Positions 26,491-38,568 are shown, numbered from the stretch's first letter. The stretch is 64,000 nt of DNA from Ostreococcus mediterraneus (GCA_012295225.1 WMKK01000001.1:558001-622000), one strand, 5' to 3'. Notes: generated by a model not told the origin, from the sequence alone. Made by a program: numbers and translations.

Positions 26491-26879
26491 GGTGCGTGTG
26501 AGTGTCTTACGTAAACGGTAAAGTTAAAGACGTATGTACGTTTCGTGTGCCGAACCTTTCCGGACGACAACCGACGCGCGCGACGCAAAGAGACGTCACG
26601 CGATCGCCCCCGTCCGCGCCTCCACGCGATCGAATTCGGCGTCGTCGAACGCCTAAGCCCTAGCTCACATGAGGGGTATTTCGCCAATCATGACTCCCCA
26701 GGTACGCCTTTCAGCGAGGATTAAATTAGGGTTTTCATCCACTCGCCGTAGTGCACGCCCTCGATCGTCCATGCGCGCCACGCGGAAGGGGTTTATGCGC
26801 CCATCGCGATTGGCGATTTGGGATCGACCCGCGACGGCGCGCGCGGCGCGACACGTTGACGCGCGGTTTCGCACGCGAC
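26491..26879. promoter_or_regulatory. Divergent upstream region of RPS13 and the COX5b-like gene
   Basis: About 390 bases lie between divergent starts. The main recognisable element is the telo-box-like TTAGGGTTTT at 26726-26735. No TATA box is evident. Open frames here are GC-rich shadows. Confidence 0.5.
26726..26735 (+). promoter_or_regulatory. Telo-box-like element
   Basis: TTAGGGTTTT matches the plant telo-box (AAACCCTAA on the other strand). It lies about 236 bases upstream of the RPS13 ATG and 145 bases upstream of the COX5b-like ATG. Confidence 0.5.
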
Positions 26880-27553
26880 ATGCTTCGCAGGGCGGTGATT
26901 TCGAGCACGCGGGCGCGCGCGCGCGTGGAGGTACGTCGGTGATGTCGCGCTTCGCGATGCGCGCGGACGCGGGCGCGCGAGAGCGCGCGGGTGGCGTCGG
27001 TGCGCGCGAGAGCGCGCGAGAGCGCGCGCGCGCGGTCGTGGCTTGGATCCGACCGATCGAGCGCGCGCGCGGCGCGAGGGGTGGCGTCGCGCGCGCGATC
27101 GCGTCGGGGTGGGTGTGCGTGGTGATGATGGGTGTGGTGATGAGTGGTGTTTCGCGCGTCGTCGTCGTCGTCGTCGTCGTTTTCGTACTGACCGTTCTGT
27201 GTGTATATGTGTGAATTTCGCGCGCGTAGGCTTTGTTCGCGACGACGCGCGCGTCTTCGGGCGGCGTGGTGACCAACTTGGAGAATGCGACGGGTTTGTA
27301 CAAGGCTGAATTGGAGGGGCGATTGAAGGGTGAGGACGTTTTTGATCACCACGCATTTTTGCGCTCGCCCACGGGGACGAAGGAGGCGCCGTGCGTGGTG
27401 GAGAGCACCATGGAGTACAGAGTCGTGGGGGCGCCAGACCCAGACGACGATTCCATCATTCACTGGGGTCGACTGGAGGAGGGCGCGCCGGCGATGAAGA
27501 TTGGTAACGAGTGGTTCATTCACAAGCGCGTTGGTGGTGGTCACCACCACTAG
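26880..27553 (+). CDS. Cytochrome c oxidase subunit Vb-like protein, two exons
   Basis: Exon 1 (26880-26930, MLRRAVISSTRARARVE) and exon 2 (27230-27553) give a 124-residue protein with a basic mitochondrial presequence. The intron of 299 bases starts GTACGT, ends GCGTAG, and has TACTGACC with its A 38 bases before the acceptor. The mature part follows the COX5b layout: SPTGTKEAPCVVESTMEYRV, then VG, DPDDDSIIHWGRLEEGAP and EWFIHKRV. The two CxxC pairs that bind zinc in animal and plant COX5b are absent; only one Cys remains. COX5b is a matrix-facing structural subunit of complex IV. The family call rests on motif spacing, and the exon 1 choice on splice signals, so both are moderate. Confidence 0.6.
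27158..27178 (+). repeat. (GTC)7 microsatellite in the COX5b-like intron
   Basis: Seven perfect GTC units lie 12 bases before the branch-point-like sequence. The intron also holds repeated GCGCGAGAGCGCGC-type segments at about 26970-27035. Confidence 0.85.
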
Positions 27554-27855
27554 GAGCGTGTTTTGCGTGGTGCGTCGCGACGCGCGAGAGGGGCGTCGGT
27601 CGACTGGCGGTCGCTCGTCTTCGCTCGACGACAACACACGAGAATGGATGGATGGAATAGATAGTTTGCAATCGTCCGCCGTCCTCTATTCGAACACCTA
27701 CGACCTAGTTTGTAAAACAAAAATAATCAATACAGTGTTTCGTATCAAAACGAACGCGACCTGCGCGCGCGCGCTCCTATGTATCTCGTGTGACGCTTTT
27801 GTATCGCAATTGGGACCGTTGTCACATATCTAATTCGAAATAAAAGTATAAAAGC
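27554..27855. other. Intergenic stretch between COX5b-like gene and tRNA
   Basis: About 300 bases. The first part is the COX5b-like 3' flank; from about 27700 it is AT-rich. No gene is recognised apart from the tRNA terminator at its right end. Confidence 0.5.
27850..27853 (-). terminator. RNA polymerase III terminator (T4) of tRNA-Ala
   Basis: On the minus strand TTTT begins three bases after the discriminator base of the tRNA, as expected for Pol III termination. Confidence 0.7.
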
Positions 27856-27893
<38 letters not shown>

Positions 27894-27926
27894 TTATCAT
27901 GACATATCTTATATGCCTGGAAGGTG

Positions 27927-27963
<37 letters not shown>
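27856..27963 (-). tRNA. tRNA-Ala(AGC) with a 35-nt intron
   Basis: The 5' half is 27963-27927, the intron is 27926-27892 after position 37, and the 3' half is 27891-27856. All stems pair. The acceptor is GGGTTTG with CAGATCC, including the G3-U70 wobble that marks alanine tRNAs. The D arm is GCTC/GAGC with the A box sequence TAGCTCAATTGGTAGAGC. The anticodon stem is CGCGC/GCGCG around loop TTAGCAT, giving anticodon AGC. The variable loop is AGGTA. The T stem is CCGAG/CTTGG with loop ATCGAAA, where the usual first T is A. The discriminator is A. CCA is not encoded. The intron sits at the canonical 37/38 position removed by tRNA splicing endonuclease. Confidence 0.93.
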
Positions 27964-28124
27964 CGTAGTCTGCCACTTTCGGTCGTACAATACGACGTCT
28001 GGCGTTGCATGCGTGTAAAATGGTGAAAAACGACCACATCAGGATGTCGAGGTCACATGGCAAAAGTTATGGGTAGAAATTTTGAACGTTCACGGAGGGG
28101 ACAGACGCGCGCTGTCGTCACAGC

Positions 28125-29288
28125 ATGGACGTGCCCGAGGCGTGGCCCACGCCCGCGCAGCGCGCGTTCGATTCGAGCGTGCGATGCGCGATTTGCGGCG
28201 ACTTGTTCGCCATGCCCGTGAGCTTTCGCGCGTGCGCGCACACGTTTTGTAGCGATTGCATACGACGGGCGCTACCGGTGATGGGCAAGTGTCCGCAGTG
28301 TCGTGAGAGTGCGTTGGAGAGTGATTTGATCCCAAATAAGGCGTTGGATCACGCGGTGCGGTGTTTTAAGGATGCGCGTGGGGAGATGTTGGATGCGGCG
28401 CTTCGTCGCGGCGATACGACGACGACGAGCGGTCGTCGTGTTCGACCGCAGCGACAGCAGCCAACGCTGCGAAAGAATACCACTACTAGTAACAACGACA
28501 ACGGTAAAGACGACGACGACGGTGGTGATAACGTGGTAACGCTGCTGCTCAGTGAGAGCGAGAGCGATCAGTACGACGGTGTCGAGCCAACACCGCCGTC
28601 GACGACGTCGGCGCCGTGTCCGGTGTGCAACACGCACGTATCTCTTAGTTTGATGAATGCGCACTTGAACACGTGCTTGGTGAAAAATGAAGCGCTGTCG
28701 TCGCCGGCAAGAAAGCGTAAAACCCCGCCGTCGTCCACGGCGAATAGCCCGCAACAACCGCACCAAGTGAAAAAGCTTCCAAAGCTCGCCTATCACGTGT
28801 TTCCGGTGACGAAATTACGCGAAATGTGCAAGAAAGAAGGGCTAAATTCGAGCGGCGACAAGAAGCAACTCGAGATGCGTCATAAAGAATTCACCACTAG
28901 GGTGAACGGTATTGTGGAGTACGGAAGGGTGCCGGATTTCGCCGCCATCGCGCGCGAGGTGAACCGCGAAGAGGCGCGCAAAGCGGGCGCGGGCGCCAAG
29001 GCTCGCATGTTCAACACCGTAGCTACGAACAGAGAAAAGGCAGCCGCGGATGCGGCGCGAACGGATAACGAAACGTTCGCGCGACTCATCGAAGAAGTGC
29101 GCAGTCGACAGCAGAAACAGGTTCGGCGACAATCCTCAGAGCCGCCACCAAACAATGACGACGTCGAGGAAGACGACAACGAAGACGGAGACGACGACGA
29201 CGACGATTTTGAGGTATTGCCGTTGAGTCAGGCGCAGCCAAAATATGTAACGTCTTCGGACGATGATGATGACGATTACGATGTGTAG
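28125..29288 (+). CDS. RAD18: RAD18-like E3 ubiquitin ligase
   Basis: A 387-residue protein. A C3HC4 RING finger spans residues about 21-59 (CAICGDLF, CAHTFCSDCI, CPQC). A UBZ4-type zinc finger lies near residue 164 (CPVCNTHVSLSLMNAHLNTC). A SAP DNA-binding helix pair is at about 225-260 (FPVTKLREMCKKEGLNSSGD). This order RING-UBZ-SAP is that of RAD18, which with RAD6 monoubiquitinates PCNA at stalled forks. The C-terminus is a long acidic Asp/Glu tract. It is somewhat shorter than yeast and animal RAD18. Confidence 0.9.
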   Translation: MDVPEAWPTPAQRAFDSSVRCAICGDLFAMPVSFRACAHTFCSDCIRRALPVMGKCPQCRESALESDLIPNKALDHAVRCFKDARGEMLDAALRRGDTTTTSGRRVRPQRQQPTLRKNTTTSNNDNGKDDDDGGDNVVTLLLSESESDQYDGVEPTPPSTTSAPCPVCNTHVSLSLMNAHLNTCLVKNEALSSPARKRKTPPSSTANSPQQPHQVKKLPKLAYHVFPVTKLREMCKKEGLNSSGDKKQLEMRHKEFTTRVNGIVEYGRVPDFAAIAREVNREEARKAGAGAKARMFNTVATNREKAAADAARTDNETFARLIEEVRSRQQKQVRRQSSEPPPNNDDVEEDDNEDGDDDDDDFEVLPLSQAQPKYVTSSDDDDDDYDV

Positions 29289-29390
29289 CAACAAAGCATC
29301 GGTCGTGAACGATAGGAATAGAGCTCTAGCAGCAGTGATTGGTGTATTAATAAATACCAACGAATAATAGCACGGTAGTTACAGTAGTCA

Positions 29391-31082
29391 TCATCGCAAC
29401 TCCCCGACGGGGGCTTCGGCGAGCCACAGAGTGTGAATGAAATCATACAGTGATGCCGATACGCTCACTTTATACGGCGTTGGATTCGTGTATCGCAAGT
29501 GGTCCGAACGAAGCTGACGAATAGATTCCGCGCATCGCGCGCGAGACGTTTCCAAAGACAAGTCGACGTCGGCATTGACGCCGCGTGCGCCATCCCACAT
29601 TAAATGGAACAACGGCTCAACCTTGGATGGCACGACGTACGCGCGCTTACTTTCTAAAAACGGATGGCGGCACAAAATGCGTTCACCAATCTTGGGTGCG
29701 GGTTCATCTCGCCGTGTCATCACGTCCACGATGGCTTCACCCGTTTGCGAAAACATGCGATAGGCATTCTTGCACCCAGGAATCGTCACCTTACCTATGT
29801 CTTCGCTAAGTTTGATGCGCGGTACGCCATCGACTTCGACGAGTTTGTATACGCATCCCAACGCCGGCTGCTTCAAGCACGTTACGAGGTGCGTGCCGAT
29901 GCCAAATGCGTCAATTTCGTGCCCGTGTTGGCGCAACGAGTAGAGCACCTCTTCGTGAATGTCATTCGACGCCGTGATCGTCACCGCGCTCAAGTTATCG
30001 GCAATCTTCGTTCCTAACAACCGCTCGACGTTCACCAAGAACACTCGTGCACGTTTACTCAAATACGACAAATCCCCACTGTCTAATCTGATGCCGAGCG
30101 CGGCGTAGCCGAGCTCGCGAAGGGCGAGCGCGACTGCGCAAAAGTTTGGCAGACCACTCTTCAACACGTCGTACGTATCAACTAAGGCTAAAAATGACGA
30201 TGGGAACGCTAACGCATACGACGTAAACGCCGCGAGTTCGCTCTCGTTTGTCTCGGTCCATTGCAAATCCACCTCCATGTCGTCGCGAATGCGCTCCAAT
30301 TGCCGCATCTTGTCTCGAACCAACGCTGGAAAGTCATCGCACGCCTTTTTCCCTTCGCCTCCGGCTTTAGCCGAAAGTGCTAATTTTGGATTACGCACGC
30401 AATCCCACCCCGCGTGCGATTGCACGTACGAGTGCGCGTGCGTGCCTTTGATTGGAATACCAAACTGTCGCCCAGCCTCAACATTGCTCGTGGCGTCGAA
30501 ACCGCCCAAGTACGCGTACCGACTCGCACTCACCCCACCGTCCACGCCTTGCGCGCGCCTCAACCCAAATTCGAGCAATGAGACATCCGGCCCAGCCACC
30601 AAGCGATGCCTCGCCGCATTCGTCGCCACTAAACTCGCATAATTCACCAAGCACAACAACGTCGTCTCCAACAACTGCACCACCGCGAGCGGTCCTTCGA
30701 CGCGCAAAAGCGGCACTCGAGGAAACACCACCGACCCTTCGTGCTGCGCGTACACCTTCAACTCTCTCCCATCAAGCGTCAACAAAAAGTCAAAAAACTC
30801 CTCCTCCATATTTGCACCGACTGGCGTCGATTTCAAGTACGCCACGTCGTCGCGCGTGAACCCAAAGTTACTCACGTACCGCAACGCCTCCTCCAACCCC
30901 GCAAACACGGTAAACTCCCCGTTAAATGGATTCGCACGAAAGAACAGCTCAAACACCGCGTGTCGGTCGTGCGTGCCGTTCCTCCAATACGCGTACGCCA
31001 TCGTGAGCTGGTACGTATCCGTGAGCAGCGCGGTCACGAGCGCGTTGTGTGGCGCGCCGAGCACGCGCGCGTCCGCATCCAT
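29391..31082 (-). CDS. NAPRT: Nicotinate phosphoribosyltransferase
   Basis: A 563-residue protein that joins nicotinate to PRPP to give nicotinate mononucleotide in NAD salvage. Family blocks are LLTDTYQLTMAYAYWRNG at the start, LLEFGLRRAQGVDGGVSASR, GTHAHSYVQSH, GIRLDSGDLSYLSKRAR (phosphate-site Asp) and ASNDIHEEV with AFGIGTHLVTC. The length matches plant and animal NAPRT (about 540-560). No organelle presequence is visible, so it is probably cytosolic. It faces the proteasome beta1 gene, with 161 bp between starts. Confidence 0.96.
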   Translation of the reverse strand: MDADARVLGAPHNALVTALLTDTYQLTMAYAYWRNGTHDRHAVFELFFRANPFNGEFTVFAGLEEALRYVSNFGFTRDDVAYLKSTPVGANMEEEFFDFLLTLDGRELKVYAQHEGSVVFPRVPLLRVEGPLAVVQLLETTLLCLVNYASLVATNAARHRLVAGPDVSLLEFGLRRAQGVDGGVSASRYAYLGGFDATSNVEAGRQFGIPIKGTHAHSYVQSHAGWDCVRNPKLALSAKAGGEGKKACDDFPALVRDKMRQLERIRDDMEVDLQWTETNESELAAFTSYALAFPSSFLALVDTYDVLKSGLPNFCAVALALRELGYAALGIRLDSGDLSYLSKRARVFLVNVERLLGTKIADNLSAVTITASNDIHEEVLYSLRQHGHEIDAFGIGTHLVTCLKQPALGCVYKLVEVDGVPRIKLSEDIGKVTIPGCKNAYRMFSQTGEAIVDVMTRRDEPAPKIGERILCRHPFLESKRAYVVPSKVEPLFHLMWDGARGVNADVDLSLETSRARCAESIRQLRSDHLRYTNPTPYKVSVSASLYDFIHTLWLAEAPVGELR

Positions 31083-31243
31083 GGCGACGACGACGACGAC
31101 GACCGACGAACGAACGCACGCTCTTCAAGCGATGCTCGCCGCTCGATGCTCGTCGGCGACAACGACTACGAGGATGACGACGAAACTGTCAACGCGCAGT
31201 GCGCGACGACGACTGAGGTCACGACAGAGATCGACGCGCGACG

Positions 31244-32119
31244 ATGCGCGGCAAGAACGAAGCCCCGCACACGGGGACGACGATCGTGGCGTGTGAATAC
31301 GATGGAGGAGTGGTGTTAGGCGCGGATACGCGCGTGAGCACGGGTACGTTGCGCGTCGTCGCGCGCGCGTGCGTGATTGTTTTGCGCGCTCGTTGGTTGT
31401 GCGTTGACGCTTCGCGCGGACGAGAGAACGGCTGACGACGATGCGGTTGAGCCCATGCGTGATTGACTGACGCGTGCGTGTGCGCGCGAACGACAGGGAT
31501 TTATGTCTCCAACCGAGCGTCTGATAAGATGGTGGCGTTGAACGATTGCTCGATTATGTGTCGATCGGGGAGCGCGGCGGACACAGAGGCGTTGGCGGGG
31601 TACGTGCGACACATCATCAGCCAACACGAGATGGAACTGGACGAAAGGGCGGATGTGAAGACGGTGGCGACGATTACGAATCAGCTCGGGTATCAGAATA
31701 AAGGGATGAATAATGGTGCGGGGATGAGCGCGTACACCATTGTGGGCGGTTGGGACGCGAGACGCGGAGCGCAAGTGTACGCGTGCACAGCGGGCGGGAA
31801 CATGATCAAAGAGCGATGGACCACCGATGGCAGTGGATCGACGTATATTTGGGGTTTCTTAGATGATGGTTGGCGCGAAAACATGACGCGTGAAGAGTGT
31901 GAGAAGTTTGTCGCCAAAGCCATCGCACTCGCGATGTCCGTCGACGGGTCCTCTGGCGGTTGCATTCGATTAAACACCGTCGACCGCACCGGCATCACGC
32001 GCACGTTTATTCAAGGGAATGATATTCCTCCAATCTTAGGTGAACTCCCGCAATCCCGCGGACGACCTACGTTGGCTTTACATGGTCATCAAGGCGCGTC
32101 TGGCGGGATGATGTTGTAA
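31244..32119 (+). CDS. PBA1: 20S proteasome subunit beta1 (caspase-like), two exons
   Basis: Exon 1 is 31244-31343 and exon 2 is 31497-32119, giving 240 residues. The intron of 153 bases begins GTACGT, ends ACAG, and has GACTGACG with its A 26 bases before the acceptor. A short propeptide ([11 protein letters not shown]) precedes the catalytic Thr1 ([17 protein letters not shown]). Counting from Thr1, D17, K33 and R45 are all present. R45 is the residue that gives beta1 its acidic (caspase-like) cleavage preference. The rest matches the family ([36 protein letters not shown]). Catalytically competent by sequence. Confidence 0.96.
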
Positions 32120-34600
<2,481 letters not shown>

Positions 34601-34673
34601 CATAGTAGCGACACTAGTCCACCGTTGTGACTGAAGAAAACAGAGCAAAACAACCTCACACGTCGCCTCGCGC

Positions 34674-35714
34674 ATGTACGCCCCGCCCGGGGCGGACGAC
34701 CGCCCGCAAACCGCATTTCGCGCGGCAGAGAAAAAGTATAAACTCACACTTACCGAGCAGTTTCGTACGGGCGCGAATGGACGACGTCGAGGCGGACGCT
34801 TTGAGGCGGCTCCGGTGGACTTGAGCGAAGTCCTCGACGTGTCGGCGCGGGACGCGCTTCCTCAAGGAGTCACGTGTGTGAGCGGCGATGCGAATGCGAC
34901 GAGCAAGGTGTATGCGTTTGATGGACATCCTGGGTTTTACTACGTCTCGCGCGCTTTAGATGACGAAGAACAACGGTTGTGGGTAAGAAAGTCGGTGAGA
35001 GAGCTGTGCGAGCCGCCGGCGCGCACAAACTACGGCGCAGAGCTCGGGGACTTACCGCCGGGATTATGGGACGCCGCGAGGGATGATTTGATGCTGATAC
35101 CCAGTGGTGAAGGACAGCGCGTGTGGGGAACGCCAACGCGAGTGGTTAAAAGAGGTGACGCGGACGAGAAGTTTTTCGCCAAGCGCATGTTGAGTAAACT
35201 TCGGTGGTGCACCGTGGGCGCGCCATTCAACTGGACGAGTCGAATATACGAACCCAATGTCCCACGCAGGGCGATTGGAGACGATTTAGTACAGCTTACG
35301 CGAAGAATAGCGAGTCTACCGCCCGAGCCGTCGTGGACGTTCGAGGCGCAAGCGGGTCTACTCAATTTTTACCAGCCTGGGGATACGTTAAACGCGCACG
35401 TGGACGACGCCGAACGCAACCTAGATCGTCCCATCATCAGCATTAGCTTGGGATGTTGTGGAATATTTCTACTTGGGCACGAAAACAGAGATGCGCCACC
35501 TACGGCGATGATGATTCGATCGGGAGATGCGGTGATTTTAGGCGGCGAGTCGCGCAAATGTTACCACGGAGTCCCGCGCGTGTTTGAAGCCGACGACGGA
35601 CACTTCGCGCTTCCTCACGCGCTTCATGCCGACGCCTGGGACGCCGATGACGCAGGCATGGCGCAATACATCGCACACACGCGCATAAACATTAGTATTC
35701 GAGATATAGACTAG
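34674..35714 (+). CDS. ALKBH1-like 2-oxoglutarate/Fe(II) dioxygenase
   Basis: A 346-residue protein of the AlkB family. Its conserved core is WTFEAQAGLLNFYQPGDTLN, then the iron ligands H242 and D244 (AHVDDAE), FLLGHENRDAPPTAMMIRSG, the distal H298 (CYHGVPRVFE) and the 2-oxoglutarate-binding arginines in RINISIRDID at the C-terminus. The pattern is closest to ALKBH1, which acts on tRNA methylations (m1A, f5C precursor) and possibly DNA. It lies 73 bp after the DHX15-like gene on the same strand. Confidence 0.88.
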   Translation: MYAPPGADDRPQTAFRAAEKKYKLTLTEQFRTGANGRRRGGRFEAAPVDLSEVLDVSARDALPQGVTCVSGDANATSKVYAFDGHPGFYYVSRALDDEEQRLWVRKSVRELCEPPARTNYGAELGDLPPGLWDAARDDLMLIPSGEGQRVWGTPTRVVKRGDADEKFFAKRMLSKLRWCTVGAPFNWTSRIYEPNVPRRAIGDDLVQLTRRIASLPPEPSWTFEAQAGLLNFYQPGDTLNAHVDDAERNLDRPIISISLGCCGIFLLGHENRDAPPTAMMIRSGDAVILGGESRKCYHGVPRVFEADDGHFALPHALHADAWDADDAGMAQYIAHTRINISIRDID

Positions 35715-35781
35715 GAAACTGTAGCATCTCATTTGTATTCTGTATTCTGATTCTATTAAAATTGTCGCCGCGTCTCGTCTC

Positions 35782-36252
35782 TCATTCTTCCTCCTCTTTT
35801 TCCTTCTTCTTCTTCTTCTTTTCTTTCTCCTCTTCTTCTTCATCCTCTGGCTTTTCACCCGGCTCACCCGGATTCTCCTTTCTCTCCTTCTCCTCGCTCT
35901 CCTCATCAGGCGCCTCGGGATCGCCCGGCATCTTCTTCGGCATCGGCGTCTTTTGCTCCTTCAGGTCTGGAAAGATATCCGGTCGTCTCGACGGCACCGC
36001 GCGCACGTATTCCTCGGGAAAATCCAACACCGACCCTTCCTCTTCCTCAACTTCAGGTCCAGGCGCCCCGCGCGCGGGTTGCCTCGACGCCGCGCACCGC
36101 GCACTGCGCGCACCGGCGCGCACCGGCGCGCGCACCACCCCTCGCCCGACCGCCGGCGCCTCGGTCGTCCTCGCGATGCGTGCGTTGCGCGCGCGCATCG
36201 TCGTCGCCATCGTCGTCGCGTGCGCCGTCGCGTGCGTCATCGCGTGCAACAT
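35782..36252 (-). CDS. Hypothetical protein, possible plastid import signal and Glu/Lys-rich tail
   Basis: Up to 156 residues; an alternative ATG at 36198 gives 138. I do not recognise it. The N-terminus is Arg/Ala-rich like a plastid or mitochondrial presequence. The central block SVLDFPEEYVRAVPSRRPDI followed by FPDLKEQKTPMPKKMPGDPE looks like real folded or conserved sequence. The final ~45 residues are low-complexity Glu/Lys. No membrane segment is visible. It is convergent with the ALKBH1-like gene, with 67 bp between stops. Confidence 0.55.
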   Translation of the reverse strand: MLHAMTHATAHATTMATTMRARNARIARTTEAPAVGRGVVRAPVRAGARSARCAASRQPARGAPGPEVEEEEGSVLDFPEEYVRAVPSRRPDIFPDLKEQKTPMPKKMPGDPEAPDEESEEKERKENPGEPGEKPEDEEEEEKEKKKKKKEKEEEE

Positions 36253-36578
36253 GTCGTCCTACGTCGTCGTCGTCGTCCAAAGTCGTCCGAGCCGTCGCCG
36301 CGTCGTCGCGTTGTGGCGTCGACGACGTCGGGAATGGATAGGTTTGTGCGCTTTTTGTCCCGACACTTTTGTGCTTTGTCCGAACCGCGCGCGCAATGTC
36401 GCCGAATGCGGCGCGTGCGCGGCGACGATGGATGCCGCGATGGCGACGCAGTGGTGAGGCATACTATGTCCTACGTCGCCGCGGCGTCGTTCGCGCGGAT
36501 GCGCGCGCACCGCGCGCGCGGCGATCGCGAATGTCATGGAGACGGTGTGACTCTAGTGCGGCATTCCGCGACGCGAGC
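36253..36578. other. Divergent intergenic region, no gene recognised
   Basis: About 325 bases between the hypothetical gene and AHA1. It is GC-rich, with CGTCGT-type microrepeats around 36260-36320. Open frames on both strands are Arg/His-rich shadows. Confidence 0.45.
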
Positions 36579-37779
36579 ATGGCCAAATTGGGCGAAGGCG
36601 ACGCGCGCTGGATCGTCGATGAGCGCGCGGATGGTGCGAATGTGAATGGATGGCATTGTGCGTCACGCGATGCGCTGCGGTGCGCGCGATTGGGGTGTCG
36701 GCGAGGTGGTTTGGGGCTGGCGCGAAGCGGTGGAAGATGCGAGAAGATGGGAGAAGAAGACTGTTGACTGACGATGTGGCGCGATGCATGCGCGGATGTG
36801 CGACGTAGGGCAGGAAAAGGATGCTAAACCATGGGCGCGAGAGCGTTTTCAGGCGTTGTTGTGCGGGATGGAGATGACGGATGGGTGCGAAGAGGGCGTG
36901 CGCGCGGTGCGCGCGACGACGGTGCTCAAGTGCGACGGCGAAGCGTACGTGAATAAGCGAAAGGGTAAGATTATCCCTGGGTATGAACTGGAATTGGAAA
37001 TCGGATACGAGGGCGACGTCGGCGACGGTGGTGCGGTGTGCTCGGGTAAGGTGCGTTTCCCATACATAGCTGATGAAAACGCGGATGAGGACCCAGAAGT
37101 CAACGTGCTGACGTCCAAAGATAGCAAAGAGGATGCCGCGGTAAAATCGAGCGTGTTGAAGACACTCGTTCCGAAAATGCTCACTGGCGTGCGCGTGTTC
37201 GTCGAGGAAATGGCTGCGGGTGGGCCTGGAGGCGATGCGCCATCGGCGGGCGCGAACGTCGACGCCGCCGCGCAAGCCGCGGCCAAGGCGGAGGCGGATT
37301 CCAAAGCTAAAAAAGCCGCCGCAGCAGAGTTGCGCAGCGATAAGACTGCACCGCTTTCTCAAAAGAATCACACCATCAAGATGACCGAAAACTTTTATTG
37401 CCGCCCGCAAGACATCTGCGATTGCTTATTAGACGGCAACCGCGTGATGCACTTTACGCGGAGCGCCGCAAAGGTGTCGCCTACGCTCGGCGCCTTTGAA
37501 ATGTTTGACGGTAACATTCACGGCGAAACGATCGAGTACGCACCAGGTGAGAAAATTGTCCAAAAATGGCGCTTTAGAAACTGGCCCGAAGGACACTTTT
37601 CGCTCGTGACGATTACGTTCCGCGAACCCGAGCCCGGCAACTGTTTCGTCGACTTGGTGCAAACCAACGTACCCGAATGCGACGGATTCGGCAACGAAAC
37701 CGTCATGGATACCACCGAAAACGGCTGGAAGAATTTAATCTTTAGCCGCATTCGCCAAGTCTTTGGTTACGGCGCGTAG
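36579..37779 (+). CDS. AHA1: AHA1-type activator of HSP90 ATPase, two exons
   Basis: Exon 1 is 36579-36657 and exon 2 is 36809-37779, giving 349 residues (family about 340-350). The intron of 151 bases begins GTGCGT, ends GTAG, and has GACTGACG with its A 37 bases before the acceptor. The splice rebuilds the family N-terminus: MAKLGEGDARWIVDERAD, NVNGWHW|QEKDAKPWARERF. The N-terminal domain binds the HSP90 middle domain. The C-terminal domain from about residue 220 has the START-like AHSA1 pattern (MTENFYCRPQDICDCLLDG, KWRFRNWPEGHFSLVTITF, WKNLIFSRIRQVFGYG). An Ala/Lys linker joins them. Confidence 0.94.
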
Positions 37780-37860
37780 TCTAGCTCCTCGTTGCAATAT
37801 GAATACGCTGCTCGCGTCCCCACGTCCCCATAATCACACTCTCGATTGATTCGCTTCACC

Positions 37861-38568
37861 ATGTCCCGGAGCAAAGACTTTGAAACGGTCACCATCGGCG
37901 ACGCTCGCGCTTTAATCCTTCAAGGTGGTCCTCGCGCTGTTGTTGTCTTACAAGAGTGGTGGGGCGTCAACGACGTCGTCAAGGCGCACGCCGTCCGCTT
38001 GCACGAGCTCGGGTACACGGTGTGCATTCCCGACTTGTACAAAGGCAAGCTCGGCGTCGATGTCGAGGAAGCACATCACTTGATGTCCAATCTCGATTGG
38101 CCCGCGGCGACGATTGAAATTACCGATTGCGTGTCGTACTTGAAAATCTCGCTCGAGGCAACGAGCGTGGGCGTGATTGGGTTTTGTATGGGTGGAGCTC
38201 TGGCGCTCGTGGCGGCGCAAAAGGCGGGCGTGGAGGCGTGCGTGTCATTCTATGGCGTTCCAGGCGCCGATGCGTGCGATTTGAGTGCGATAAAGATTCC
38301 CGTTCAAGCGCATTTCGGTGACAAGGACAATTTAGCTGGGTTTAGCGATCCCGAAGCGGCGAAGAAGTTGAGCGAAGCGCTCGGCGGGGAGAATCAAAAC
38401 GTGCTCACGTACGAAGGCGTCGGTCACGCGTTTATGAACACGACCCCAGACCCGTATCCGGATTTCGAGGCGCGCGAGAAAACACAAGGATTCCCGGTGC
38501 TCGATGAAAAAGCTGTGGCGCTCGCGTGGGATCGCGTAAAGACGTTTTTTGATTCGACGTTGACGTAA
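37861..38568 (+). CDS. Dienelactone hydrolase family protein
   Basis: A 235-residue alpha/beta hydrolase. The catalytic triad is visible: Cys in GVIGFCMGGALALVAA (the nucleophile elbow G-x-C-x-G), Asp in HFGDKDNLAGF, and His in YEGVGHAFMN. The start of the fold (VVLQEWWGVNDVVKAHAVRL) and the helical insert match carboxymethylenebutenolidase. In bacteria such enzymes open dienelactones during chloroaromatic breakdown; eukaryotic members have unclear substrates. I chose the ATG at 37861 because no ATG lies in frame upstream. It is probably cytosolic. Confidence 0.9.
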   Translation: MSRSKDFETVTIGDARALILQGGPRAVVVLQEWWGVNDVVKAHAVRLHELGYTVCIPDLYKGKLGVDVEEAHHLMSNLDWPAATIEITDCVSYLKISLEATSVGVIGFCMGGALALVAAQKAGVEACVSFYGVPGADACDLSAIKIPVQAHFGDKDNLAGFSDPEAAKKLSEALGGENQNVLTYEGVGHAFMNTTPDPYPDFEAREKTQGFPVLDEKAVALAWDRVKTFFDSTLT

